Assembly: GCF_016862575.1 (NCBI RefSeq)
Contig: NZ_BONF01000012.1
Span: forward strand, 1 to 64,000
DNA length: 64,000 nt
Origin: Catellatospora bangladeshensis
GTDB lineage: Bacteria > Actinomycetota > Actinomycetes > Mycobacteriales > Micromonosporaceae
Direction of reading: 5' to 3'
The notes beneath the pieces are model-generated. The model had not been told where the DNA came from. It saw only the letters and a program-made list of their open reading frames with translations, and made no database searches. Every line of letters begins with the position of its first letter. Positions within the stretch are counted from its first letter, which is position 1. Position numbers and translations under genes: made by a program. Positions 14,399 through 23,389 of the stretch are shown one piece after another.

Positions 14399-15181
14399 TC
14401 AGGGGGCGATGTTGAGGCGGGTGAGGACGCGCTCGGCGAGGGCGGTGTCGCCGGTGATCCAGATCTGCTGGCGGTCGCGGGTGGTGCGGCCCGCGCCGAG
14501 CAGGGCGTAGGACTCCCAGGTGAGCAGCGCGTGCGCGGTGGCGGGATGGGCGTCGGCGGGGGCGACCGAGGCGCGGCCGTGCTGGTCCACGTACACGGTG
14601 AAGTCCTGGGGGAGTTCGCCGAGGGTGGTGAAGCGCACCGCCGAGCCGGGCGGCGCGCCGGCGCCCTTGGCCACGATCCGGGGCAGCGCCTGCAGCATCA
14701 GGTCGCGGGCCACCTGCGCCCCGGCCGAGCCGAGGTTGCCGGGGCGGCGGACCGCGCGGCGCACGTCCTGCTCGTGCACCCACAGGTCGAAGGCCCGGCC
14801 GGTCAGCTGCACCACGAACGGCACCGTCGCGTTCGACCACACCCACCAGCCGGGGGCGTCGGCGGCGCGCAGTTCGTCGGTGAGCTGGCGCTCGCGCTGC
14901 GGCAGCAGGGCCCGCAGCGCGCCGAGCACCTCGGCGCGCGGGGTGCCGCGCCACAACGCGACGCCCGAGTCGATCAGCTCCTGCGGCGGCCCGGCGGGCG
15001 CGGCCCCGCCGTCGGCCATCCACTGCTCCAGGCTGACCACGTGCCCGTAGACGTCGCCGACGCTCCAGCCGGGACAGTCGGTCGGCGCCGCCCACTGCTC
15101 GTCGTTCAGCCGGTCCCCGAGTTCGAGCAGGGCGTGCAGGCTGTGGCGGCAGGCCGCGGCGGCGCGGTCGTGTGGCGACAT
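14399..15181 (-). CDS. Maleylpyruvate isomerase family (mycothiol-dependent) protein
   Basis: A 260-residue DinB-fold protein. The N-terminal helical bundle has LNDEQWAAPTDCPGWSVGDVYGHVVSLE, in which the DxPGW...GH pattern (about residues 35-47) supplies one metal ligand. FDLWVHEQDVRRAV (about 130-143) supplies others. An SCP2-like C-terminal half follows (from about residue 175). Family members use mycothiol, the actinobacterial thiol, for isomerisation or conjugation. I place the start at 15181 (MSPHDR). Specific substrate unknown. The gene is monocistronic. Confidence 0.85.
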   Translation of the reverse strand: MSPHDRAAAACRHSLHALLELGDRLNDEQWAAPTDCPGWSVGDVYGHVVSLEQWMADGGAAPAGPPQELIDSGVALWRGTPRAEVLGALRALLPQRERQLTDELRAADAPGWWVWSNATVPFVVQLTGRAFDLWVHEQDVRRAVRRPGNLGSAGAQVARDLMLQALPRIVAKGAGAPPGSAVRFTTLGELPQDFTVYVDQHGRASVAPADAHPATAHALLTWESYALLGAGRTTRDRQQIWITGDTALAERVLTRLNIAP

Positions 15182-15324
15182 GGCCGCAGCCTTCCCGGTC
15201 GGGCCGCCGGGCGCAAGCATCCCGCTACTCTTAAAGGTTCTTTACAGTTCGGTTGAGGTGCGAGGCCTTAAGCTGCCCGCACGGCAGACGATCTCCGTCG
15301 CCGCCGCAGACCGAAGGACTGACT

Positions 15325-16257
15325 GTGCACACCGAACGCCTCTCCCGCACGCTGACCCGCCGCGGCACCATCGCGGTGGCGGGCGTCTCCCTGCTCCTCG
15401 CCCTGGCCGCGTGCAGCGGCTCCTCCAGCGGCGACGAGGCCGCCCCGAGCACCGCGCCGCAGACCCAGGAGCAGCCGAAGCCCACGGTCCCCACGGCCTA
15501 CTACTACGCGTACGACGAGAAGGCGATGAGCACCGTCGTGCTGCGCCTGGAGAACGGCAAGGCCGAGAAGCTGGCGACCATCCCGTCGCCCACGTTCGGG
15601 GTGCCTAACTCGCTCACCCTCGCGCCGAACGCCAGCCTGCTCGCGTGGGTGCAGGCGCCGGACGGCGGCAAGGGCGACCTCTACGTGGCGGAGGTGGCCG
15701 GCAGCGGCAAGCACAAGGTGACCGGCGGCGTGTACGACGTCGGCTGGGCCGTGCGCTGGAACGCGGACAGCCGGTCGGTCGCCACCAGCGCCGGCATCGT
15801 CGACGTGAACACCGGCCGGGTGACCAAGGGCAAGCTCACCGCGCAGTCCCGCGGCGGCGAGTTCCGCGCGTACGGCGACGGCAAGGCGGTCGTGGTGACC
15901 GACGGCACCGGCAAGGAGCTGCGCCGGGTGCCCTTCACCACGGCATGCAAGGAGTGCGAGGGCGGCCGCCCGTCGGTCGTCTCGGTGTCGATCGACGGCC
16001 GGTACGTCTCGATCGCGAACTCGCCGACCGACGCGTCGCGCGCCGACACCGCGTACACCGTGCTCGACACGACCACGGGCAAGGCGGTGGCCCTGCCGAA
16101 GTTCAGCGGCATGCTGTTCCAGACCGACGGCTCGTTCGTGCTGCGCGTCGGCGACGCGGGCAGCCGGAAGCTGGTGCTGGTCGACGCGGCCGGCACGGTG
16201 CTGGCCGAGTCCGCCGAGCCGGCCGAGCTGGCCGGCGCCCGCCTGTTCGCGAGCTGA
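15325..16257 (+). CDS. Lipoprotein with beta-propeller-like repeats
   Basis: A 310-residue protein starting at GTG 15325, with GAAGGA 7 bases before. Residues 1-33 form a lipoprotein signal (RRGTIAVAGVSLLLALAAC) with the lipidated cysteine in LAAC-S. A Ser/Pro/Gln linker precedes repeats such as NSLTLAPNASLLAWVQ and GWAVRWNADSRSVATSAG, which look like propeller blades. It resembles the extracytoplasmic half of the gene at 11474 but lacks a cytoplasmic tail. One CKEC pair lies near residue 211. Surface-exposed; function unknown. A terminator follows at 16277. Confidence 0.75.
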   Translation: MHTERLSRTLTRRGTIAVAGVSLLLALAACSGSSSGDEAAPSTAPQTQEQPKPTVPTAYYYAYDEKAMSTVVLRLENGKAEKLATIPSPTFGVPNSLTLAPNASLLAWVQAPDGGKGDLYVAEVAGSGKHKVTGGVYDVGWAVRWNADSRSVATSAGIVDVNTGRVTKGKLTAQSRGGEFRAYGDGKAVVVTDGTGKELRRVPFTTACKECEGGRPSVVSVSIDGRYVSIANSPTDASRADTAYTVLDTTTGKAVALPKFSGMLFQTDGSFVLRVGDAGSRKLVLVDAAGTVLAESAEPAELAGARLFAS

Positions 16258-16276
16258 GCTGCGGCTGACACCTTCG

Positions 16277-16302
16277 GGGCACCCCTGCGGGGGTGCCCTT
16301 TT
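16277..16302 (+). terminator. Rho-independent terminator
   Basis: GGGCACCCC and GGGGTGCCC form a 9-bp stem with a TGCG loop followed by TTTT. It ends the lipoprotein gene. Confidence 0.85.
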
Positions 16303-16331
16303 CGCTGCCCGGAATCAAGACGATCTCACGT

Positions 16332-16360
16332 GCAACCGGAGCGGGGAGCAGCGCGTGTTG
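16332..16360 (+). promoter_or_regulatory. Candidate ECF-type promoter for the sigma gene at 16405
   Basis: GCAACC at 16332-16337 is followed after 16 bases by CGTGTTG at 16354-16360. The same pair and spacing occur before the sigma gene at 33539, which suggests these sigmas recognise similar promoters, possibly their own. Confidence 0.5.
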
Positions 16361-16404
16361 GTGCCGTCCGCCGGATGACACCGGCGCCAACGGGGAGGAA
16401 CAGT

Positions 16405-16935
16405 GTGACCACCGTGTCCACACCACATGGGGAGGTCTGGGTCGCGAGCCCGCCGGCCGAGGCCGGGGTACGCGACTTCGACGAGTTCTACGCGGCGTCG
16501 TTCACGCCGCTCAGCCTCCAGCTGTACGCGTACCTGGGCGACCTCGGCGAGGCGCAGGACGTGGTGCAGGAGGCGTTCTGCCGGGCGTACGCGCGCTGGA
16601 GCCGGATCAGCCGGTACGACGACCCGGTCGCCTGGGTGCGCAAGGTCGCCTGGAACCTCGCCACCAGCAGCTTCCGCCGCAAGCGCACGGCCCTGAACTT
16701 CCTGCGCCGCCAGCGCGAGGAGCACTTCGAGGGCCCCGATCCGGACCGGGTCGCGCTGACCCGGGCGCTCGCGGAGATCCCCGCGCAGCAGCGGCGGGCG
16801 GTGGTCCTGCACTACATGGCCCAGCTGCCGGTCGCCGAGATCGCCGCTCAGGAGGGCGTCGCCGAGGGCACCGTCAAGTCCTGGCTCAGCCGCGGCCGTG
16901 CCGCGCTGGCCGCCCAGCTCAAGAAGGAGAACTGA
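16405..16935 (+). CDS. SigE-family ECF RNA polymerase sigma factor
   Basis: A 176-residue protein; the GTG at 16405 is chosen for GGAGG 6 bases upstream. Region 2 contains FDEFYAASFTPLSLQLYAYLGD and AQDVVQEAFCRAYARW. Region 4 contains the HTH PVAEIAAQEGVAEGTVKSWLSRG (about residues 140-162). It is followed one base later by the gene for a single-span membrane protein, repeating the organisation at 10950-12610 and 32156-33539. A stress or envelope role is usual for the family but cannot be derived from this sequence. Confidence 0.88.
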   Translation: MTTVSTPHGEVWVASPPAEAGVRDFDEFYAASFTPLSLQLYAYLGDLGEAQDVVQEAFCRAYARWSRISRYDDPVAWVRKVAWNLATSSFRRKRTALNFLRRQREEHFEGPDPDRVALTRALAEIPAQQRRAVVLHYMAQLPVAEIAAQEGVAEGTVKSWLSRGRAALAAQLKKEN

Positions 16936-16936
16936 G

Positions 16937-18094
16937 ATGCCCGACTTCGACGACGACCTGATCAGCGACGCTTTCGCGGGGTTCAGCGCCGCGGCCGCAC
17001 CGTCGGTACGCGCCGCGGGTTCCGGGGCGGTACGGCACACCATCAAGCGCCGCCGGACCCGCAACACCGTGGCGCTCAGCGTGCTGGGGGCGCTGCTGCT
17101 GGCGGTGCCGGTCGCGGCGTACGCCTCGATGGACCGCGGCAACCAGGGCCCGCCGCCGGTGGCGACCTCGCCCGAGGTGACCTTCTCCCCGAGCCCGTCG
17201 GCGAGCCCGTCCGCGACGCCGACCGGCCCCGACGGCCGGTTCACCCTGTCGCAGCTGACCTCGGCGAAGATCGAGGTGCCCGCCTGGACCGGCGGATCCG
17301 GACAGAGCTGCGTCAGCGGCCGGGTGAGGTTGCCGAAGATCAAGGACGTGCAGTACTTCAACGTTCCCGGGGACGTGGGTCTCTTCTCGGTGGTGCACAC
17401 CAACCTCGACGACGATGCCGCGCTGGAGACGGCCGCGCTGATCGCGTGCAAGACCGGCGAGGCGAGCCGGCGCCGGGTGCTGGCCTTCGACCGGGACGAG
17501 AACGGCCGCACGGTCATGAAGGGGATCGTCGCCAGCGGGAGCATCTGGACGATCGCCGCCAATCCGCAGGGCGGCATCGATGCCGACGTGTCCGACTTCC
17601 AGGCCTGCTGCTCCACCCCGAAGGTCATGGAGCTGCACCAGACCCGGACCTACGGCTGGAACGGCACCGCCTTTGCCCAGCTCGGCGGGCCGGAGGAGTT
17701 CGCGGCGCACGACGGGCTGATCGACCTCGCGGTCTCCGTTAAGGGGATCACCTGGGCGGAGACGAAGCAGATCACCGTCGCCGGGGCGAAGCGTCCCTAC
17801 CGGACCGCGACCGTCGTGCTCAAGGTCGTGAACAAGGGTCCGGCGGCCTCCGGCGAGTGGATGGTGCTGCTCGACGACAGCGGCCAGGCTGAGGCGCTCA
17901 GCGGCATCGGGCAGGCGCAGCCGGTCCTCGCTGCCGGTGCCACCGTGGAGGTGACCGTCACCTTCCGGGTGGACGAGACGATGTTCGACCTCAACGACGG
18001 CGCGCGGCTCTGGGTGTACGAACTGGGCACCGTCTCTTCCGGCTACGACCGGAACAAGGACGACAACCGGACCGTCGCCGCGTACCCGAAGTGA
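16937..18094 (+). CDS. Single-span membrane protein, sigma partner
   Basis: A 385-residue protein with AAGGAG 7-8 bases before ATG 16937. Residues 1-43 are cytoplasmic and include IKRRRTRN just before a transmembrane helix (about 45-63). A Ser/Pro linker and an extracytoplasmic domain of about 300 residues follow. The domain has cysteines near residues 118, 172 and a CC pair near 216-217; its last third (PYRTATVVLKVVNKGP onwards) looks like an Ig-like beta-sandwich. Coupling to the sigma gene and the topology fit an anti-sigma-type regulator, but no anti-sigma zinc motif is present. Confidence 0.65.
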   Translation: MPDFDDDLISDAFAGFSAAAAPSVRAAGSGAVRHTIKRRRTRNTVALSVLGALLLAVPVAAYASMDRGNQGPPPVATSPEVTFSPSPSASPSATPTGPDGRFTLSQLTSAKIEVPAWTGGSGQSCVSGRVRLPKIKDVQYFNVPGDVGLFSVVHTNLDDDAALETAALIACKTGEASRRRVLAFDRDENGRTVMKGIVASGSIWTIAANPQGGIDADVSDFQACCSTPKVMELHQTRTYGWNGTAFAQLGGPEEFAAHDGLIDLAVSVKGITWAETKQITVAGAKRPYRTATVVLKVVNKGPAASGEWMVLLDDSGQAEALSGIGQAQPVLAAGATVEVTVTFRVDETMFDLNDGARLWVYELGTVSSGYDRNKDDNRTVAAYPK

Positions 18095-18116
18095 TCGTGT
18101 CCTGACGGGCTGACAC

Positions 18117-18147
18117 GCGGGGCGTCCCGGACGGGGTGCCCCGCGTC
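18117..18147 (+). terminator. Hairpin after the sigma-partner gene
   Basis: CGCGGGGC and GCCCCGCG with additional inner pairs form a strong stem, without a T-run. The rest of 18095-18354 holds no recognisable gene and is the 5' region of the TPR gene. Confidence 0.5.
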
Positions 18148-18354
18148 GACGGGCGTGCCGGTGTCGCCGAATCTGGGTACGGTGTCGTACGTGGGCCGCT
18201 CGCTCGGAGCGGTCCATGGGACTCCGCCGATCCGACACGGCCGCGCCGCAACCTTTTGGTAGGCGGTACCGCGTCTGTATCTGGGCGGCGGCGGCCGGGC
18301 AGGCCGGGGAAGCGCTTCCCGACGTGCCCGCACCGACGAGGAGAACCGCGCTGC

Positions 18355-21216
18355 ATGAGCATCCCCACCCCCGACCGGGTACGTGAGCTGATCGAGCAGT
18401 GCTGGCAGGCGCAACGGGGCGCGGCCCAGCTGGCGCTCGCCGAGGAGGCGATCGCGCAGGCCGACGCGCTCGGCGACGACCTGCTGCGCTTCCACGCCCG
18501 GATGGCGGCGACCGAGGCCTACCAGCGGGGCGGCCGGCCGGCCAAGGGGTTCGTCACCTTCTCCTGGTGCCTGGCCCGCTACGACGCCCGTCCCGAGCGC
18601 TACGGCGACCAGGAATACCTGCTGCTCTGGCACTACAAATACATGGTCAACTCGCTGACCCGGTTCCCGGACGTGCCGCTGGCCCGGACGTACGCGGTGC
18701 TCGACGACATGCAGCAGCGCTACCAGCAGGGCGGGCACAGCCTGCAGACGGTCCACAAGCACCGCTGGCTGGTCGCGTTCCACCTGGGCGACGACAAGGC
18801 CGCCGACCTGCACTACGAGCGCTGGCAGGTCGCGCCGCGCGACGGCAACTCCGACTGCGTCGGCTGCGACCCCACCGACCAGGTGCTGCACCTGGCCGCG
18901 CGCGGGCGCGACGAGGAGGCCATCGCGCTCACCGCGCCGGTGCTGGCCGGCCGCCTGACCTGCGTCGAGCAGCCGCAGGAGATCCTCACCGCGCTGCTGC
19001 TGCCGTACCTGCGCACCGGCCGGCTCGACGAGGCGCGCCGCGCGCACCACCAGGCCTACCGGTCGGTGCGGGACCACCGGAGCAAGCTCGGCACCGTCGC
19101 CGAGCATGTGTACTTCCTCGCCGTCAGCGGCAACGCCGTGCGCGGGCTGGAGCTGGTCGAGCGGCACCTGCCCTGGCTCGACGAGGCGCCCTCGCCGTTC
19201 GTGGAGATGGATTTCGCCGCCGCGGCCGCGCTGGTGCTGCGCCTGCTGGCCGACGCCGGGCACGGCGACCAGGCGGTCCGCGGCGCCGAGCAGAGCGTGG
19301 CGGAGCTGGCCGCCCGGCTCGCCACCCGGGCCACCGCGCTGAGCAGGCGCTTCGACACCCGCAACGGCACCGCCGCCCAGGGGGACCGGATCGCCGCCGT
19401 GCTCGCCGCCCGGCCGCTGGTCGAGCACCTGCCGCTGAGCCTCGCCGCACAGCCGGCCGTGTCCCCGCCGCGCCGCCCGGACCGGCCCCGGCCCGCGGCC
19501 GACCCGCTGCCGGACGTCTCCGCGGACGCCGAGCTGGACGAGCTGCTGGAGCTGATCGAGGAGGCGCTGCGACGCGACGAGGAGCCGCGCGCCGACGCGC
19601 TGTGGCAGCGGATCAGCCCGTTCCTCGACGCGCACTGGCTGACCGCCCTGCAGCGCGGGCGGCTGGCCGACCTGCGTGGCATGCGGCTGCACGGCGACGC
19701 CGTGGCCGAGACGGAGGAGGCCTGGACCGAGGCGCTGGAGTGGTACGCCAAGGCCGGTGACGACATCCGCGCCCAGCGCATCCGGGGCCGGCTCGGCCTG
19801 CACCGCAGCCGTCACGGCCAGCCCGAGGAGGGTCTGGCCCAGGTGCGCGCGTCCACCGAGCACCTGCTGGCCCACGGTGAGGCCAAGGACCGGGCGGGTG
19901 CGCTGCGCCGGCTGGCGGTGGCCCTGCTGCACGCCCAGCAGCCGGCCGAGGCCATGGCCGAGCTGGACCGGATCGCGGCGGTCGGCGAGCCCGACCCGGG
20001 CCCGCGGGTCCGGCTGCAGGTGCTGCTGCTGCGGGCGCAGGCGCTGGGCGCGGACGGCCGGGTGCGGGAGTCGGCCGACGCGGCGCGCGAGCTGATCGCC
20101 CAGGCCTCGGCGGAGGACCAGGGCGAGCTGGTCGGGCTGGGCGAGTTCTTCCTCGGCCAGGGCCTGAGCATGCTCGACGACAGCAGTGGGGCGGTGCAGG
20201 CGTTCGACCGCGCGCTGTCGTACGAGCTGCCCGAGCCGCTGGAGCAGGAGGTGCGCGAGCGGCGGGCCGTGCTGCTGGCCGGCACGGTGCGCGCCCGGGA
20301 GGTGGTCGACGACCTCGCCGCCCTGGTGGCACGGCTGACGGCCGAGCAGCGGACCGGCGGCGAGTACGACGACGACGCGGACCACTCCCGGTTCCACCTC
20401 GCGGTCGCGCTGTTCAACGCGGGCCGCCCGGAGGAGGCGGCCGAGGTGGGCGAGGAGGCGGTGTACGGCGCCGACCGGGCCGGCAACCAGAACCTCGCCG
20501 ACCAGGTGCGGCACCTGCTGGCGGCGATCTACCAGCGGGTCGGCGACACCGACCAGGCCCTGTCCTACCTTGACCAGCTCGCGGTGAACCTGGACGGGTT
20601 CGACAACGCGGCGGCCCGGGCGCGGGTCCTCGAACAGGCCGGTGAGCTGCTGTTCGACCTCGACCGGGACGGGCTCGCGGCGCAGCGGCTCGGCTCGGCC
20701 GCCTCGGTGTACCGGGTGGCCCGGCTGCCGCTGGACGAGCTGCGGGCGCGCCGCCGCCAGGCCGTCTCCGCGATGTACGCCGAGGAGCCCGAGCAGGCCC
20801 GGCAGGCGGTCGAGCTGGCCGACGCGGCCGCCGCCGCGCTTCCGCCGGGCCTGGCGGTCGAGCCGGAGGCGCGTTACGAGCTGGCCTGGCTGGCGCTGGA
20901 CGGGGCGCGGGCGATGGTCGCCGCCGGTGATCCGGAGGCGGCGCTGAGCCGGGTGCGTGCGGCGCCCGACCGGTTCCGCGAGCTGGAGGCGTTCGGGGAG
21001 GCGTTCCTGGCCGAGCTGGCGACGGGCGAGGTGCTGCTCACCCTGGGCCGGGCCGAGGCCGCCGAGCCGCTGCTGCGCTCGGTGCTCAACGGCCTGCCCC
21101 GCGACTCGGCCACGCTGCCGCGCGCGGCGTACGCGCTCGCGCACGCGTTGCTGCAGTCCGATCGGGCCGACGAGGCGCAGCGGCTGGCAGGGGAATATGG
21201 GTTCGAACTGGACTAA
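18355..21216 (+). CDS. Large TPR-repeat protein
   Basis: A 953-residue, Ala/Leu/Glu/Arg-rich protein made almost wholly of helical hairpins with TPR character, for example YAKAGDDIRAQRIRGRLGLH and AIYQRVGDTDQALSYLDQLA. A proline-rich break near residues 365-385 (SPPRRPDRPRPAADPLP) separates two helical halves. There is no signal peptide, transmembrane segment or nucleotide-binding motif. It is likely a cytoplasmic scaffold. GAGGAG lies 11 bases before ATG 18355. The stop overlaps the candidate TetR operator at 21213, and the TetR gene starts 36 bases on. Function unknown. Confidence 0.75.
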   Translation: MSIPTPDRVRELIEQCWQAQRGAAQLALAEEAIAQADALGDDLLRFHARMAATEAYQRGGRPAKGFVTFSWCLARYDARPERYGDQEYLLLWHYKYMVNSLTRFPDVPLARTYAVLDDMQQRYQQGGHSLQTVHKHRWLVAFHLGDDKAADLHYERWQVAPRDGNSDCVGCDPTDQVLHLAARGRDEEAIALTAPVLAGRLTCVEQPQEILTALLLPYLRTGRLDEARRAHHQAYRSVRDHRSKLGTVAEHVYFLAVSGNAVRGLELVERHLPWLDEAPSPFVEMDFAAAAALVLRLLADAGHGDQAVRGAEQSVAELAARLATRATALSRRFDTRNGTAAQGDRIAAVLAARPLVEHLPLSLAAQPAVSPPRRPDRPRPAADPLPDVSADAELDELLELIEEALRRDEEPRADALWQRISPFLDAHWLTALQRGRLADLRGMRLHGDAVAETEEAWTEALEWYAKAGDDIRAQRIRGRLGLHRSRHGQPEEGLAQVRASTEHLLAHGEAKDRAGALRRLAVALLHAQQPAEAMAELDRIAAVGEPDPGPRVRLQVLLLRAQALGADGRVRESADAARELIAQASAEDQGELVGLGEFFLGQGLSMLDDSSGAVQAFDRALSYELPEPLEQEVRERRAVLLAGTVRAREVVDDLAALVARLTAEQRTGGEYDDDADHSRFHLAVALFNAGRPEEAAEVGEEAVYGADRAGNQNLADQVRHLLAAIYQRVGDTDQALSYLDQLAVNLDGFDNAAARARVLEQAGELLFDLDRDGLAAQRLGSAASVYRVARLPLDELRARRRQAVSAMYAEEPEQARQAVELADAAAAALPPGLAVEPEARYELAWLALDGARAMVAAGDPEAALSRVRAAPDRFRELEAFGEAFLAELATGEVLLTLGRAEAAEPLLRSVLNGLPRDSATLPRAAYALAHALLQSDRADEAQRLAGEYGFELD

Positions 21217-21228
21217 ACGGACGTTAAG
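21213..21228. promoter_or_regulatory. Candidate TetR operator upstream of the tetR gene
   Basis: CTAAACGGACGTTAAG is an imperfect palindrome. Its reverse complement, CTTAACGTCCGTTTAG, matches 13 of 16 bases of the site at 29360-29375, and a third related site lies at 26884-26899. All three precede leucine-catabolism genes or this regulator, so autoregulation by the TetR protein is likely. Confidence 0.6.
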
Positions 21229-21252
21229 TTCGGCGCTTGACCGGCGAGTAGC

Positions 21253-21861
21253 ATGTCTCGGGTGACGGCAGTGGAGCAGGTAGAAACACCCCCGGTAAAG
21301 CCCGCCCGCAGGTCGCGGCGCGACGAGATCCTGGAGATCGCCGTCGGCCTCTTCGCGGCGCGGGGTTATCACGGCGTATCCATGGACGACATCGGCACCG
21401 CCGCCGGCGTCACCGGGCCCGCCCTCTACCACCACTTCGGCGGCAAGAAGGACATGCTCATCGCCGCGCTGGTGCCGGTGAGCGAGGGCCTGCTCACGGG
21501 CGGCCAGGAGCAGGTCGGCAAGCACCCCGGCAACCCCCGCGTCGCGGTCGAGGCCCTGGTCGACTTCCACGTCGACTTCGCGCTGGCCAACCCGGCCGTG
21601 ATCGCGCTGCACCTGCACGAGCTGGACCGGCTGCCGGAGGAGCCGCGCCGCGAGATCCGCCGGCTGCAGCGGCAGTACGTCGAGGTGTGGGTGCAGGTGC
21701 TCACCAGGCTGCGGGACGACCTCACCGACGGCGAGGCCCGGGTGCTGGCGCACGCCGCGTTCGGCCTGATGAACTCGACGCCGTTCCTCGGCGGCGAGGT
21801 CGACCGCCTGCGCCGGGCCACCCTGCTGCGTGCCGCGGCGCTGGCCGCACTGCTGGGCTGA
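21253..21861 (+). CDS. TetR family transcriptional regulator
   Basis: A 202-residue regulator. The N-terminal HTH is at about residues 22-68 (RRDEILEIAVGLFAARGYHGVSMDDIGTAAGVTGPALYHHFGGKKDML, quoted in part: the recognition helix is GPALYHHF). An all-helical ligand-binding domain follows. It precedes a biotin carboxylase gene by 134 bases, and matching palindromes occur before itself, the HMG-CoA lyase and the carboxyltransferase. This suggests a repressor of leucine/isovalerate degradation relieved by a pathway acyl-CoA. Comparable TetR repressors of branched-chain acyl-CoA genes are known in mycobacteria. Confidence 0.85.
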   Translation: MSRVTAVEQVETPPVKPARRSRRDEILEIAVGLFAARGYHGVSMDDIGTAAGVTGPALYHHFGGKKDMLIAALVPVSEGLLTGGQEQVGKHPGNPRVAVEALVDFHVDFALANPAVIALHLHELDRLPEEPRREIRRLQRQYVEVWVQVLTRLRDDLTDGEARVLAHAAFGLMNSTPFLGGEVDRLRRATLLRAAALAALLG

Positions 21862-21995
21862 CATCTTCATCGTTTGATGAAATAATCGGGTATCCACACG
21901 CATCGCTGCAGGTGACGGACGCACACCCCTTCGTAGCGGGTTCCGCTGACCGATTAGCCTCGGCGTGGTTGTCTGAGCGCAGGAGGGTGCCCAAC

Positions 21996-23333
21996 ATGAT
22001 CGAATCGCTGCTGGTGGCGAACCGGGGCGAGATCGCCCGGCGGATCATCCGTACCGCCCGGGATCTCGGGATCCGCACCATCGCGGTGTACTCCGAGGCC
22101 GACGCCGAACTGCCGTTCGTGCGCGAGGCCGACGAGGCGGTCTGTGTCGGCCCGGCCAGCCCGGCCCACTCCTACCGCAACACGCAGGCGATCCTGGACG
22201 CCGCCAAGCAGACCGGCGCGCAGGCGATCCACCCCGGCTACGGCTTCCTCTCCGAGAACGCCGACTTCGCGCGCACCGTCGTCGAGCACGGCCTGATCTG
22301 GGTGGGCCCCGGCCCCGAGGCGATCACCGCGATGGGCGACAAGATCAACGCGCGTAACCTGATGGCCGCCGCGGGCGTGCCCGTCGCCCCCGGCACCGCC
22401 GACCCGGCCGCCACGGTGGAGGACGCGCTGGCCGCCGCGCAGGAGATCGGCTTCCCGGTCATGGTCAAGGCCGCGGCGGGCGGCGGCGGCATGGGCATGG
22501 CCGTGGCCGAGGACGCCGCGCAGCTCAACGAGCAGTACGAGAAGGTGCGCGGCTTCGCCGAGCGCATGTTCGGCGACGGCTCGGTGCTGATCGAGCGTTA
22601 CTACCCGCGGGTGCGCCACGTCGAGGTGCAGATCCTCGGGCTGGCCGACGGCACCGTCATCGCGCTCGGCGAGCGCGAGTGCTCGGTGCAGCGCCGCAAC
22701 CAGAAGCTGGTGGAGGAGTCGCCGTCCCCGGCGCTCACCCCGGAGCAGCGGGCGAAGCTGCTGGCCGCGGCGGTGCGCGCGGGCGAGGCGGTGGGCTACC
22801 GCAACGCCGGCACCGTCGAGTGCCTGTTCGACCCGGCTACCGGCGACTTCTTCTTCCTGGAGATGAACACCCGGCTACAGGTCGAGCACCCGGTGACCGA
22901 GGCCGTGTTCGGCATCGACCTGGTCGAGGCGCAGCTGCGCGTCGCCGCCGGGCTGCCGGTGCAGTTCGACCCGGCCGCGCTGGTCTCCCGGGGCCACGCC
23001 ATCGAGCTGCGGGTCAACGCGGAGGACCCCAAGCGCTTCCTCCCCGGCCCGGGTGCGATCAAGACCTGGGTCGAGCCCACCGGCGAGGGGGTACGCGTCG
23101 ACTCCGGCTACGCCGAGGGCAACGTGGTGACCCCGAACTACGACTCGCTCATGGCCAAGGTCATCGTGTACGGCGCCGACCGCGCCGAGGCGATCATCAA
23201 GGCCAAGGAGGCGGTCGCCGCGTTCGAGCTGGCCGGCCCGAAGAACAACCTGCCGTTCTTCGCCGAGCTGATGGACAACGCCGAGTTCATCTCGGGCGAC
23301 TACGACACCGCGATCGTCTCGCGGATGCGCTGA
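21996..23333 (+). CDS. Biotin carboxylase subunit of an acyl-CoA carboxylase
   Basis: A 445-residue protein with AGGAGGG 8 bases before ATG 21996. It has the biotin carboxylase N-domain (LLVANRGEIARRI), the ATP-grasp domain with the glycine loop KAAAGGGGMGM, the catalytic stretch FFLEMNTRLQVEHPVTE, and the C-domain to the end. The reaction is ATP-dependent carboxylation of biotin on a carrier protein. Most actinobacterial alpha chains have about 600-670 residues and end in a biotinyl domain with an EAMKM motif; here the protein stops after the carboxylase domain, and no carrier gene is adjacent. With the carboxyltransferase at 29405 it probably forms methylcrotonyl- or related acyl-CoA carboxylase. 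Confidence 0.92.
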   Translation: MIESLLVANRGEIARRIIRTARDLGIRTIAVYSEADAELPFVREADEAVCVGPASPAHSYRNTQAILDAAKQTGAQAIHPGYGFLSENADFARTVVEHGLIWVGPGPEAITAMGDKINARNLMAAAGVPVAPGTADPAATVEDALAAAQEIGFPVMVKAAAGGGGMGMAVAEDAAQLNEQYEKVRGFAERMFGDGSVLIERYYPRVRHVEVQILGLADGTVIALGERECSVQRRNQKLVEESPSPALTPEQRAKLLAAAVRAGEAVGYRNAGTVECLFDPATGDFFFLEMNTRLQVEHPVTEAVFGIDLVEAQLRVAAGLPVQFDPAALVSRGHAIELRVNAEDPKRFLPGPGAIKTWVEPTGEGVRVDSGYAEGNVVTPNYDSLMAKVIVYGADRAEAIIKAKEAVAAFELAGPKNNLPFFAELMDNAEFISGDYDTAIVSRMR

Positions 23334-23345
23334 CGGGCACGGAAA

Positions 23346-23378
23346 GGGGCCCGGCGGTCACGCCGCCGGGCCCCTTCT
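23346..23378. terminator. Strong terminator after the biotin carboxylase gene
   Basis: GGGGCCCGGCGG and CCGCCGGGCCCC form a 12-bp perfect stem followed by TTCTTC. It lies between convergent genes. Confidence 0.8.
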
Positions 23379-23389
23379 TCATGCGATGG

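Noticed and set aside
18043-21924. Minus-strand open frame of 1293 codons opposite the TPR protein
   Set aside because: It is a GC-driven antisense frame with no domain; the plus-strand TPR gene has the coding signature.
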